Shown here piece after piece: positions 1-9,399 of a DNA stretch of 64,000 bases. Origin of the DNA: CAYJLW01 sp964370965 (lineage in GTDB: Bacteria > Actinomycetota > Acidimicrobiia > UBA2766); contig CAYJLW010000007.1 in NCBI GenBank assembly GCA_964370965.1, forward strand, positions 1 to 64,000. Reading direction: 5' to 3'. The notes beneath the pieces were generated by a model. The model did no database searches. It was not told the DNA's origin and was given only the letters and a program-made list of their open reading frames with translations. Positions within the stretch are counted from its first letter, which is position 1, and the number at the start of each line of letters is the position of its first letter. Both the position numbers and the translations under genes were made by a program.

Positions 1-240
1 CCCCCCCCCCCCCCCCGAGCTGCCCCGGCGAGGGCCGGCCGGGACGGGGGCGGCGGGGGGCCGGCCGGGACGGGGCCGGCGGGGGGCCGGCCGGGACGGG
101 GCCGGCGAGGCCGGGCCGGCGCGGCCAGCGGGGACGGGGCCGGCGGGAGCCCGACACCAGCCAGAGCCCGGGGCCCCGGCGCCACCCGGAGCCCGGGACC
201 CCGGCGCCACCCGGCGCCCGGGCTCCCCCTGCCACGTCCC
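1..240. repeat. Low-complexity GC repeats at the left edge
   Basis: The window opens with a run of 16 C. Three tandem units of 26 bp follow at about 32-57, 58-83 and 84-109, built on GGCCGGCCGGGACGGGGC. After these comes a 25-bp unit, about two and a half copies at 166-225, built on AGCCCGGGACCCCGGCGCCA. No coding signal is visible. The homopolymer and simple repeats are typical of a contig end, so the sequence here may be unreliable. Confidence 0.7.
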
Positions 241-288
241 CAAACTGATGCCGTTTCCACGGAATACCGGGACATCAGCTTCAGTTTG
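241..288. repeat. Palindromic repeat element, copy 1 (core CGGAATACCG)
   Basis: The ends CAAACTGA (241-248) and TCAGTTTG (281-288) are perfect inverted repeats. Inside lie GC/GC, CGT/ACG-like and CGG-AATA-CCG arms, giving a long imperfect hairpin. The same layout recurs at 18107, 18257, 55588 and, truncated, 55661. There is no T-run, so it does not look like an intrinsic terminator. It lies 100 bp before pilT. It resembles REP/MITE-type elements; no transposase that could move it is visible. Confidence 0.7.
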
Positions 289-387
289 CGCTCGCCGAGT
301 GCCCGCAGCGGCCCCGTCCCGCCCCGCCCGTCCCCGTCCAGCCCCGCCCGTCCCGGCGCTGCCGGGCTGGCGGGATACCCTCCGGGC

Positions 388-1392
388 ATGACGACCGTGC
401 TGCCGCCCCTGCTCGAGGCACTCGTGGGGAACCGCGGCTCGGACCTCCTCCTCTCCGTGGGGACCCCCCCGGTCGTGCGCATCGACGGCCAGCTCCGGCG
501 CCTGGAGACGGCGCCCTGCACCCCCGAGCTGGTGCGGGCGTGCGCGGGTGAGCTCCTCGACGCCGACCAGCAGCGCCGCCTCGAGGCCGAGCGCCAGCTC
601 GACTTCTCGTTCTCCTGGAACGGCCGCGCCCGCTTCCGGGCGCACTTCTTCTTCCAGCGCGACGACCTCTCGCTCGCCGTGCGCCACATCCCCGCCCGCA
701 TCCCCACACCCGAAGAGCTCGGCGTACCCCCGGCCGTCGTCGCCCTCGCTTCCCGACCCCAGGGCCTCGTGATCGTCACGGGCCCCACCGGCGCCGGCAA
801 GTCCACGACGATGGCCGCCCTGGTCGACTTCGTGAACCGCACCCGGCCCTGCCACATCGTCACGATCGAGGACCCCGTCGAGTACGTGCACCAGCACCGC
901 CTCGCCGTCGTCGACCAGCGCGAGGTGGGCCAGGACGCCCCGTCGTTCCCGGCCGCCCTGCGCGCCGTCCTCCGTGAAGACCCCGACGTCGTCCTCGTGG
1001 GCGAGATGCGCGACCTCGAGAGCGTCGCCGCCACCCTCACGGTGGCCGAAACCGGCCATCTCGTCTTCGCCACCCTCCACACCAACGACGCCGCCGGCGC
1101 CGTCGATCGGGTCGTCGACGTCTTCCCCGCCGCCCAGCAGCAGCAGATCCGCACGCAGCTCGCCGCCTGCCTCGCCGGCGTCGTCTTCCAGCAGCTCCTC
1201 CCCCGCGCCGGCGGCGGCCGGGTCGCCGCCTTCGAGATCCTCCTCGCCAACACCGCCGTGCGCACCCTCATCCGGGAGGCGAAGACGAACCAGCTCGTGA
1301 ACGTGATCGCATCCGGTGTGGGCGAGGGCATGCAGACGATGGCCGCTAGCGTCGAAGCCCTCGTGAACGCGGGCCTCGTGGCCGCGCGATAG
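388..1392 (+). CDS. pilT: Type IV pilus retraction ATPase PilT
   Basis: This is a 334-residue hexameric ATPase that depolymerises type IV pili from the cytoplasmic face of the inner membrane. Visible motifs are Walker A GPTGAGKSTT (residues about 132-141), the acidic box VTIEDPVEY, Walker B DPDVVLVGEMRD (about 200), the His box GHLVFATLHTNDA, and AVRTLIREAK (about 290), which matches the AIRNLIRE retraction motif that separates PilT from PilB. The length fits the family. An in-frame start at 286 exists, but residues before the ATG at 388 are P/R-rich and overlap the palindromic repeat, so 388 is preferred. It stands alone, about 13 kb from the other pilus genes in this window. Confidence 0.93.
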   Translation: MTTVLPPLLEALVGNRGSDLLLSVGTPPVVRIDGQLRRLETAPCTPELVRACAGELLDADQQRRLEAERQLDFSFSWNGRARFRAHFFFQRDDLSLAVRHIPARIPTPEELGVPPAVVALASRPQGLVIVTGPTGAGKSTTMAALVDFVNRTRPCHIVTIEDPVEYVHQHRLAVVDQREVGQDAPSFPAALRAVLREDPDVVLVGEMRDLESVAATLTVAETGHLVFATLHTNDAAGAVDRVVDVFPAAQQQQIRTQLAACLAGVVFQQLLPRAGGGRVAAFEILLANTAVRTLIREAKTNQLVNVIASGVGEGMQTMAASVEALVNAGLVAAR

Positions 1393-1439
1393 CGGACACC
1401 TGTCACCGATCGGGTCCGTGGCACCCGGGCGGGAGCCGC

Positions 1440-2003
1440 CTACTCCGCCAGCACCTCGGCGAGGTCGATGCGGAGGCCGGGGAGAAGCGGCGTCTCCAGC
1501 GTGTCGGACGGGGTGAGCGTCTCAGGCGGGGCGAAGCGGCCCGTGGCGTCGTCGCGGACGTAGCGCAGGACCGTGTTCTGCGCCGGATCGACCACCCAGT
1601 ACTCGCCCACCCCCGTGCGCTCGTAGACGTCGAGCTTCTCGACGAGGTCGCGCCGCTCGTTCGAGGGCGAGAGGATCTCGACGCAGACGTCCGGGGACCG
1701 CCCGGCGTAGCGGCCGCCCGGTTCCACCTCGGGGTCGCCCACGAAGACGGTGAGGTCGGGTTGCAGGCCGTTGTGCAAGTCGAAGCGGACGCCCGGATTG
1801 GGCACGGAGATCCCGATGCCCGACTCCCTGAGGTAGACACCGACGTCGACGGTGATGCGCTCGGCGATGCGCTGGTGGCGGAACAGGGGCGGGGGACTCA
1901 AGACCGCCCACCCTTCGAGGAGCTCGATGCGGCCCTCGCGGGGGTCGGGCCAGGTGAGCCAGTCGTCGATCGTGTACGAACCGGTGAGGGCGGTGTCGCC
2001 CAT
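1440..2003 (-). CDS. Uma2 family (DUF820) endonuclease-like protein
   Basis: This 187-residue protein matches the Uma2/DUF820 family, a PD-(D/E)XK-type restriction-endonuclease fold common in actinobacteria and cyanobacteria. Conserved pieces seen are RIELLEG, PNPGVRFDL, QPDLTVFV (catalytic Asp), CVEILSPSN (Glu in the ExK-like position) and YWVVDP. The ATG at 2003 is chosen because GGAGG lies five bases upstream; an in-frame TTG at 2042 would add 13 residues. The gene converges with pilT. The cellular role of Uma2 proteins is not settled, so only the fold is claimed. Confidence 0.88.
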   Translation of the reverse strand: MGDTALTGSYTIDDWLTWPDPREGRIELLEGWAVLSPPPLFRHQRIAERITVDVGVYLRESGIGISVPNPGVRFDLHNGLQPDLTVFVGDPEVEPGGRYAGRSPDVCVEILSPSNERRDLVEKLDVYERTGVGEYWVVDPAQNTVLRYVRDDATGRFAPPETLTPSDTLETPLLPGLRIDLAEVLAE

Positions 2004-2150
2004 GAACGCCTCCACTGCACAGTCCTTCCTCCGGGTACTCAACGCTCTGCGGATCCGGGGGAAGTTCAGGGGAAGTCGGGAAGTGCTCGCCTCACCGTAC
2101 CAGCCTGTGCCATGCGCCTCAACGGGCTTCGACGTCGACGGCCGGGCCTC

Positions 2151-2489
2151 TCACGCCCGGGACAGGTTCGCCCCCCGGACGTCGAGGGCGCGGGCGGGCG
2201 CCCGGTCGAGTTGGGGGAAGCGCACCGGCGACAAGGACCCGAGCGGGACGGTCTCGAGGTCGCGTTTGGCGATCGTGACGAGGGCGTCACAGACGGCCTC
2301 GCTCGCCTCCGCCAGCCCCTCGTCCCGGCCGAGCGGGAGGCGGGTCGGGACGCCGTAGAGCGTGGTCGTGACCGGGGCACAGGTCACGGCGTCGAGCACG
2401 GGGACGAGCTCGGTGGCGGTCACGACAAGGACCGGCCGGCGCCCGCAGCCGCCGCCGAGGTCGGCCCGGCGGATCTCGCCCCGCTCCAC
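2151..2489 (-). CDS. MazF/PemK-like toxin, no antitoxin visible
   Basis: This is a 112-residue protein of the MazF/PemK family, ribosome-independent mRNA interferases of type II toxin-antitoxin modules. The start RGEIRRADLG, the core GRRPVLVVTATE, and the later PVTTTLYGVPTRLPLG and CDALVTIAKRDL blocks fit the family. The GTG start aligns with the usual family start. A MazE-type antitoxin would be expected just upstream (above 2489), but that position is occupied by the tail of a broken ATPase on the other strand. The toxin therefore appears orphaned, perhaps left by the rearrangement that cut the ATPase. Confidence 0.8.
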   Translation of the reverse strand: MERGEIRRADLGGGCGRRPVLVVTATELVPVLDAVTCAPVTTTLYGVPTRLPLGRDEGLAEASEAVCDALVTIAKRDLETVPLGSLSPVRFPQLDRAPARALDVRGANLSRA

Positions 2490-2500
2490 TACTCCGGCCG

Positions 2501-2962
2501 CACGCGGCGAAGGCGCTGCTTCGGCGCCACCACGAACGGATCTGGCACTTCTCCGAGGGCTATCCGAACTTCCTGCAGACCTACGGCACGCACGCCTGGA
2601 ACCTCGCCGACGGCGACACGATCAGGGGCGACGACGCGGCGGCGGCAGAACCGTTCGTCGTCGAAGAGCTCGACGGCGGGTTCGTCCGCGTCCGCATGGA
2701 CAGGGTCGCCGACGCCGAACGCGACTACCTCGTCGCCATGGCGCAGGTTGTGGCCGCGGAGGACACCCGTCGTCACCGGCCCGGCGACACAGCGGCCGTC
2801 CGTTCCGGGGACGTCGCCGCCCGGCTCCAGCGAACGGTCACGAGCGTCACACCCACGAGATCTACCCTGATCGCCAGGGCTCTCGCCTACAGCCCCCGGC
2901 ACGGCTACACCGCCTTCGCCGTCCCCCAGTTCGACCGCTACCTGCTGCGCACGTTCGCCTGA
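2501..2962 (+). pseudogene. C-terminal remnant of an AAA ATP-binding protein
   Basis: The open frame gives about 150 residues that match the end of the large actinobacterial AAA ATP-binding proteins (Orc/ExeA-like with a winged helix). Recognisable pieces are EGYPNFLQTYGTHAWNLADG, VRVRMDRVADAERDYLVAMA, RSGDVAARLQ and the end HGYTAFAVPQFDRYLLR. There is no start codon context, P-loop or Walker B; the gene is cut at about 2500, where mazF begins on the opposite strand. A second, differently decayed remnant of the same family lies at 9400-9690 on the minus strand. Family assignment is from memory of conserved motifs. Confidence 0.75.
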
Positions 2963-3061
2963 CCGGGCCGTCGGCGGCGCCCCCGTGGGGGTCGGGCAGC
3001 GAATCCGGGGCGCTTCGCGCCCCTCCAATCCCGGCGTTGGGGGCCGGGCCGTGGCCCGGGG

Positions 3062-3090
3062 TTGACGTCTGGCGGCAAGCGACGTAGGTT
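3062..3090 (+). promoter_or_regulatory. Sigma70-like promoter of the RCC1-PHP gene
   Basis: TTGACG at 3062-3067 and TAGGTT at 3085-3090 are separated by exactly 17 bases. The predicted transcript start is near 3097, which leaves a leader of about 220 nt before the ATG at 3319. No other gene lies in 2963-3318. Confidence 0.5.
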
Positions 3091-3184
3091 CGCTGCCCCT
3101 GTGGGTTCGTAGAGGGCGGGTAGGTCGTCGTGCGGGGTGTGCTGGTGGGAGTTCTCCGGGTGGGTGCGGATGTCGCTCGTTTCG

Positions 3185-3299
3185 CCGTCGGGGGCGACGG
3201 CCCCCCCGACAGCCCTCGCCTGATCCGCTCTGCGCGTCCGTCGTGTGCCGGTCGCTGCGGACAGCGGACAAACGCCCGGGCAAAGCCCGGGCGCGTCCG
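3185..3299 (+). promoter_or_regulatory. Structured leader with two strong hairpins
   Basis: The first hairpin is CCGTCG-GGGG-CGACGG (3185-3200). The second is at 3265-3299: CGGAC, an AAA bulge, CGCCCGGGC, an AAA loop, GCCCGGGCG, a single C and GTCCG, making 14 pairs. The second ends seven bases before the GGAGG ribosome site (3306-3310), so it could influence initiation. I do not recognise a known riboswitch core here. It is listed as structure only. Confidence 0.4.
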
Positions 3300-3318
3300 G
3301 ATGACGGAGGTACAAGAG

Positions 3319-6300
3319 ATGAGCTGGGGTAGGACTACGTCCGGGCAGTCTCGGAGGCGCCGCGGCGTCTCGTTCGTCGTCGTGCTCGCTCTCGTTGCGG
3401 CAGGCCTTGGGGTCGTACCGGCTGCCCCGGCGAGCGCGGACTCATCGGCACCGGGCGCCTGGGCCTGGGGCTGGAACGCCTTGGGCCAGCTCGGGGACGG
3501 CACAACCACGAACCGGCTCACCCCCGTCCAGGTCGCCGGGCTCACCGGCGTCACCGCCATGGCCGCCGGCCAGTTCCACTCCCTGGCCCTGCGCGCCGAC
3601 GGCACCGTCTGGGCCTGGGGCCAGAACGACTACGGTCAGCTCGGGGACGNNNNNNNNNNNNNNNNNNNNNNNNNNNNNNNNNNNNNNNNNNNNNNNNNNN
3701 NNNNNNNNNNNNNNNNNNNNNNNNNNNNNNNNNNNNNNNNNNNNNNNNNGCACAACCACGAACCGGCTCACCCCCGTCCGGGTCGCCGGGCTCACCGGCG
3801 TCACGGCCATCACCGCCGGCCAGTTCCACTCCCTGGCCCTGCGCGCCGACGGCACCGTGTGGGCCTGGGGCCAGAACGACTACGGCCAGCTCGGGGACGG
3901 CACAACCACGAACCGGCTCACCCCCGTCCGGGTCGCCGGGCTCACCGGCGTCACCGCCATCACCGCTGGTTACTTCCACTCCCTGGCCCTGCGCTCGGAC
4001 GGCACCGTCTGGGCCTGGGGCGGCAACTACTGGGGTCAACTGGGCAACGGCACTACGACCGACGGGCACGCACTCGTGGAGGTCACCGACCTCACCAACA
4101 TCACCGCAATCTCCGCCGGCAGCAGCCACTCCCTCGCGTTGCGTTCCGACGGCACCGTCTCGGCCTGGGGCGACAACCGCTCCTGCCAACTCGCGGACGG
4201 GACCTGCACCGGACGGCTGCAACCGGTGGGAGTTGTGGGCGTGACCGCAGTCGCCGCCGTCAGGGCCGGCGGTGACCACTCCCTCGCGTTGCGTTCCGAC
4301 GGCACCGTCTCGGCCTGGGGCGACAACCGCTTCGGCCAGCTCGGGACTGGAACCGCTGGTCATCCGTCCACGCCAGCGCCCGTTGCCACACTCGCTGGCG
4401 TCACCGCCATCGCTGCTGGTGCCACGCACTCCCTGGCCCTGCACTCGGACGGCACCGTCTGGGCCTGGGGCTACAACCGCTACGGCGCACTCGGGGACGG
4501 CACCACCGCCGAGCGCCACACGCCGGTGCAGGTCGCCGGCCTCACGGGCGTCACGGCCATCGCCGCCGGCCTGACCCACTCGCTCGCCATCGCCGGCGGG
4601 CCACCGCCCGGCAGCACCTTCGGCGGATACGGGCGGCGGTTCGACGACTGGCACGCCGGGGACGTGCACGTGCACGCCGCCGGGGACAGCGGCCTCACCG
4701 GCCACATCCGCTGCGGCGATCTTGCGCGGGGAGACGAAGCTGGCTGCGCCGATCGCCTCGTGAGCGACACGCAGGGACGTGCTGTCGCTAACGGGCTCGA
4801 ATGGCTCATCTACACGGAACACGCCCCGTTCCTGGGCCTTCGCGTGCCACTGAGCGCCTGCGTCGGTGGCGTTTGCGCGGCACTGCCCACCGGCTGGGAC
4901 GCCAAGCAGGCCCGCCGCCAGTATGGGCAGATCAAGGAGGCGGCGCGCGGCCGGGCGCCACGAAGCTCTCTGCGCCTCCTCATGGGCGAGGAGATGGGCA
5001 CTGCGGCGGCCATGTGCAAGGCCCTGCAGCGCAACGCCGGCCACTTCGGCGTGTACTGGCTGCAGCACCTCCTGGACAACACGGCGTGGGACTGCGACGA
5101 GGGGCACTTCCTCGCCGAAGTGTCGGCCACGGGAGCATGGGGCGCGGTTAACCATCCCGACAACGGCGACGGGGGCAGCGACTGGCACTGTTGGCGGGCC
5201 GACGATGTCCAGCCCGGCTTCCCAGACGTCGAGTGGCCGTGCAGCTCGGCTGCCTTCGATCTCAGGGGCGAGGGCTTCCGCGCTATCGAGGCGGTGAGCG
5301 ACAACCATCTCCCCAGCACGGCGACGTTGGACACGATCGACGGCCTCCTGCAGACCGGTGCGGTCGTGGCGCTCACGGGCGGGACGGACTCGCACACGTC
5401 CAAACGAACGAAGATGGACTTCGAGCACGTGGCGGGCGCAAGGCAGTCCGCCGGGAACGACGCCAAGATCGGCCTCACCGGGCGCACGTTCGCCTTCTCG
5501 CCTGGCAGCATGGCCCCGGGCAACTCGTTCGACCCGATGAGCGCATCCGATCCAGCGCGACGGGCGATCCTTGACGGTCACACCATCGCGTCGAACGGCC
5601 CCCTCGTCGTCCCATCGGTCAGAGGGGCGCTCCCAGGCGACACCGTCGGCCTGGACGGTGCAACGGTGGGCGTCCGGATCGACTGGGCGGGGTCGTTTCG
5701 TGTGCTCTCGGGCAGCGCCGAAGTTGGGCCCGGCACCCCAGTCCCGACCAGGGACGTCACGGGCGCACCGGACAAAACTACGTGGTCACGGGCCCGCTGT
5801 GGGGCTGCGATGAGACGGGCACCCCGTGCCAGAGCAGCGTCACGCCGTACACCCCGACCCCCCTGGACTTAGCGCGCGGCTGGGCGCAGGTGGATGTGCT
5901 CAGCGCCAACATCGCGTCCACGGGCTACGCCCGGGTCGAGGCGATGTACGGCCCCAAGGGCGCCGGCAACTCCCGATACCGTGACGATGACGAGTACACA
6001 TACGGGGCGTTCTCGAGCCCGATCCTGATGGTCAAGCCGGGAGCCGTGATGGCAGCTGGCTCTCCAGCCGGCATCGTCCAGGGGTTCATGGCGCAGGCCG
6101 CCACGCCCGGGACCGGGACCCTGCAGGGCGCAGTGTCCTCGCTGTTGCCCGCCGCGACGGGCTTCGCCGCCGTGGAGGCCTGCCCCGTCGCCGGGGGGGC
6201 GTGCGTGACGACTACCGCCGACGGCGCCGGCGCCTTCTCCCTGCCGGCGATTCCCGAGGGCGACTACGACGTGCGAGTGTTCCCGGCCCGGGGCGCCGAG

Positions 6301-8196
6301 GAGTATTCGCCCGAGGCCACCCGGGCGACCGTGACGGCGGAGACGACGACGAACGTCGGTGTCGCCCTGGGAAGGGCGACGGCACCGCCGGAGGGCACAA
6401 CCCTGGCGGGGGCTGCCGTGCCCGGCGACGGCGTGCCCCGCGTGGCGACCAGCGCATCCCCCGCGGTCACGACCACGGCCTGCACCGGGGCGACCGGAAC
6501 CGTTTCGGCCTCCCGGTACGGCGCGTCGGTGGGAGCCCCGGCGCCGCTCACCGAGACGTCCCCCGGCAACTACGGAGCGTCGCTGCCCAGCCTGTCCGCG
6601 GCCGGTCCGCACCGGGTCGAGGTCACGGTCACGTGCCCGTCGGCCTCGCCGGTCGTGACGAGCTTCGACGCCTACGCGACGCCAGCCGGCCGCGTACACG
6701 ACACGGCCGGCAACCCGGTCCCGGAGGCGCGGGTAACGCTGCTGCGCTCCCCGGGCGTGAGCGCGCCCTTCGCGCCCGTGGAGGACGGCGACGCCTCGCT
6801 GTCCCCGGCGAACCGGGCCAACCCCGTCGCCGTAGACACTTCCGGCGCCTTCGGCTGGGACGTCCAGGCGGGCACGTACCGCGTCCGGGCCGAGGCGCCC
6901 GACTGCACCTCGCCCTCCGACCGGGCGAACCCGGTCGTCGAGAGCGATGCGTTCACGGTGGGACCGGCGCCGGTGCCCGACCTCGACCTCACGCTGGACT
7001 GCACCCCGCCCACCGAGAACCCCATTGAGATCCAGAACCAGGCCGTCAACCCCGGCGCGCCCACCGACCAGTTCACCTACGACGTCACCTGCACGGTCGG
7101 GGGGAACCAACGGTCGTTCGGGCCCGTGACCGTGACCGCCAACGGCACTGCCGACACGGCCCCAATCCCGGTGGGCGCCGAGTGCACGATCGTCCAGCGA
7201 CCGGCGAACGGCTACCGGCCGCTCGGCGGCGACACGTGGACGCTCACGGTCGATGCGGACACGGGCGCGAACCTGGCGGGCTTCACGGTGACGACGGCGC
7301 CGCCCGCCGAGGTCGCGGTGTCCCTGGCGGGCTACCCCAACAACGCCCTGTACGCATCGGCGCTCTGCGGCACCGACGACTTCGGGACCGTGCGCATCGA
7401 CGCCGGCGGCGCGACCACGCTCCCCCGGCCGGTCACCGACGACAAGACATGCACGGTGCGCTACCGGGCGAGCGCCGACGGCGCCGTGCTGGCGAGCCTG
7501 CAGACCTACCTCCTCGCCCCCGAGTACGACGTCGAGCCCAATGTCCCCTTCACCGCCCTCCTGAACGCGACGCCCACCTCGGGTGCCGCACCGCTGACGG
7601 TGGCGTTCGACGCCGGCTCCTCGATCGTGCCCACGGGCACAGTCACGGACTACACGTGGGATTTCGGCGACGGGGCCGCCCCCGAGACGACGACCACGCC
7701 CAGCGCTACCCACACGTACGCCACGCCGGGCAACCACGAGGCGCGCGTGACGCTCACCGACAGCTACGGCGTCCCGGCGACAAGCGAGCCCGTCGCCATC
7801 GCCGTCGCATCCCCGACCTCCGCCGGCCTCGACTTGACCCTGAGCGGCGCCTACACCTACGAGTCCCACGGACCGCTCACCACGAACGGGATCACGGTCA
7901 CACCGTCAGCCACCGGGCAGATCACCAGGATCCAGGGGCAGGCCACGTTCCCAGGGCGCCAACCGAACACGACGGCCACGATCACCTACGACGTGAGCCA
8001 GTTCCTCTGGTTCCCCGTCTACCTCGGCCAGATAGCCCTGGCCGACCCCGGCGCCGGGATCAACCTCGACACCTTCGTGTTCTTCGCCCCCATCACCCGC
8101 CCGACGCCGACCAGCGCCACGAGCACATCGACGTGGATCAACTTCGCGACATGGCCGTGGCAGCCCTACACGCTCGCCTGGACGCTCACGCAATGA
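3319..8196 (+). CDS. Secreted RCC1-repeat / PHP-domain / PKD protein (gap and probable frameshift)
   Basis: This is one large exported protein broken by artefacts. Start: ATG 3319 with GGAGG eight bases upstream; signal peptide of R-rich stretch, hydrophobic VVVLALVAAGLGVV and a PASA cleavage region. Next come about seven visible RCC1 repeats (WAWG-NxxGQLGDGTTT, HSLALRxDGTV) to about 4590, interrupted by 100 N. A PHP-type metal phosphoesterase-like domain follows (GDVHVHA near 4659, EHAPF, NHPDNG, SDNH, GGTDSHTS near 5380). After that are carboxypeptidase-regulatory-like segments, a PKD domain (WDFGDG near 7656), and a C-terminal domain (about 7828-8196) shared with the subtilase at 28232. 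The frame changes across the N run because 100 is not a multiple of three. It changes again at 5761-5764, where one missing C (TGGGC-CGC) would restore a continuous reading. Function unknown; probably an extracellular or surface enzyme. Confidence 0.8.
3650..3749. other. Assembly gap (100 N) in the RCC1 repeats
   Basis: Exactly 100 N placed between near-identical RCC1 repeat units, whose flanking sequence repeats at 3490-3649 and 3750-3900. The size is a placeholder, so the number of repeats is unknown. Confidence 0.97.
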
Positions 8197-9143
8197 GGGG
8201 CCAGGGCCCGGAGCCCCCCGGCGGGGTGCCCGCGGCGGCCGAACGGGGGCGGCCCACGACCGACGCGAATCGCACGCGGGTCGCGCTCGCAGGTCGCCTC
8301 GCCGTCGCCGGGGCCTGCACCGGGGCGCTGGGCGGGGGCACGGCCTTCGCCGTGAGCGCGGCCGTCTGGGGGGCGCAATTCCCGGACTCCGAAGTCACCG
8401 GATTCCACTACTTGGTCGCGCTCGTGGCCGGCCCGGTCGTCGGGGGCGTCCTCGGCGTGGCGATCGGAGCCGTGAACGGCGCGGCGGCGGCGAGAGGGAC
8501 CGGGCCCTACCGCTCGACCCCCGGCCGTTCCGTGGGCGCGACAGCCGCGTGGCTACAAGGCTTCCTGGTCACAGGTGCCGTGATCGCGGCCGCAGCGGTG
8601 TCCAGCAAATCGGTGGGGGCCCTCCCCATGCTCCTCACCATCGCCGGCACCGCCGCCGCCACCGCCCTCGGCGCAACCCTCGTGGGACGCCCTGTTCCGG
8701 GGAGCCCGGCGGCGCCGGCACCCGGCCTCGGGAAGCAGGATCTGTTCGTGTTCGTCGTCGTCGCCTCTGTGGTCCTCGGCGTGCTCCTCGGCGCCGGGAT
8801 GGCGGTGTCCTCGGCGTTGACGAAGTGGGACCTGCCGGGCGTGCTCATCGACTTCGCCGTGACGGCCACCGGCGGAGGTGTGCTCGGGCTTTGCGCCGGT
8901 CCGATCACCGCCGGCTTCGCGACCGAGCCCGTCACCGCCCGCTTCGTGCAGAGGGCGGTGGGCACCGCTCTGGCGAGCGAGACCATCGCGTGGATGCTCC
9001 TCGTCGTCGTCCCCCTCGCCGTCATGGGCAACAAACGTCGCTGGGCGCACATAGCCGCACCCCTTGCGGTGCTCGCCTGCGGGGCGGCACTCCTCGCATG
9101 CCTCATCACCCTTGTTGCACGGCGAAGGGCACGCGCTCTGTGA
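8193..9143 (+). CDS. Polytopic membrane protein of unknown function
   Basis: This is a 316-residue protein with about seven hydrophobic segments, for example LAVAGACTGALGGGTAFAV, LVALVAGPVVGGVLGVAIG, FVFVVVASVVLGVLLGAGM and LLVVVPLAVMG. An R-rich tail follows the last segment. The ATG overlaps the stop of the RCC1-PHP gene (ATGA at 8193-8196), so the two are probably co-translated and the protein may serve the secreted partner. No family is recognised. About 90 bp of its 5' part (8275-8365) is duplicated almost exactly at 9172-9262. Confidence 0.75.
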   Translation: MRGQGPEPPGGVPAAAERGRPTTDANRTRVALAGRLAVAGACTGALGGGTAFAVSAAVWGAQFPDSEVTGFHYLVALVAGPVVGGVLGVAIGAVNGAAAARGTGPYRSTPGRSVGATAAWLQGFLVTGAVIAAAAVSSKSVGALPMLLTIAGTAAATALGATLVGRPVPGSPAAPAPGLGKQDLFVFVVVASVVLGVLLGAGMAVSSALTKWDLPGVLIDFAVTATGGGVLGLCAGPITAGFATEPVTARFVQRAVGTALASETIAWMLLVVVPLAVMGNKRRWAHIAAPLAVLACGAALLACLITLVARRRARAL

Positions 9144-9262
9144 GCCTTCCCGGCCTGGGGTTCCCCGGCCCGCGGGCCGCGCTCGCAGGTCGCCTCGCCG
9201 TCGCCGGGGCCTGCACCGGGGCGCTGGGCGGGGGCACGGCCTTCGCCGTGGGCGCGGCCGCG
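9140..9262 (+). pseudogene. Duplicated 5' fragment of the preceding membrane-protein gene
   Basis: From about 9172 to 9262 the sequence repeats 8275-8365 with very few changes, encoding ALAGRLAVAGACTGALGGG again. After ACGGCCTTCGCCGTG the similarity ends and the frame reads on into unrelated sequence, stopping at 9466. It looks like a broken paralogue or a recombination scar. Confidence 0.6.
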
Positions 9263-9399
9263 GGCGTTGCCCGAATGCCGGACGCCGAGCTCCACCGGGT
9301 CGGACCCGGAGGTCTGCGGGGTAGAGGCCTCGGGCGAGCCTGGCGGTTCGTTGCCCTGCGGCATCACATGCCGCGACGTCTGCGTCTCGACGGGGCCAC

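Noticed and set aside
286..387. Earlier in-frame start for pilT at 286
   Set aside because: The extension is Pro/Arg/Ser-rich, lies partly in a palindromic repeat and does not belong to PilT; ATG 388 matches the family.
3265..3299. Cyclic-di-GMP riboswitch before the RCC1-PHP gene (because of GCAAAGCC-like sequence)
   Set aside because: The GCAAAGC here is simply the loop of a perfect hairpin; the remaining conserved GEMM elements are missing.
5869..7869. 666-codon open frame antisense to the RCC1-PHP gene
   Set aside because: Shadow frame; composition G/R/V-rich and no homology signals.
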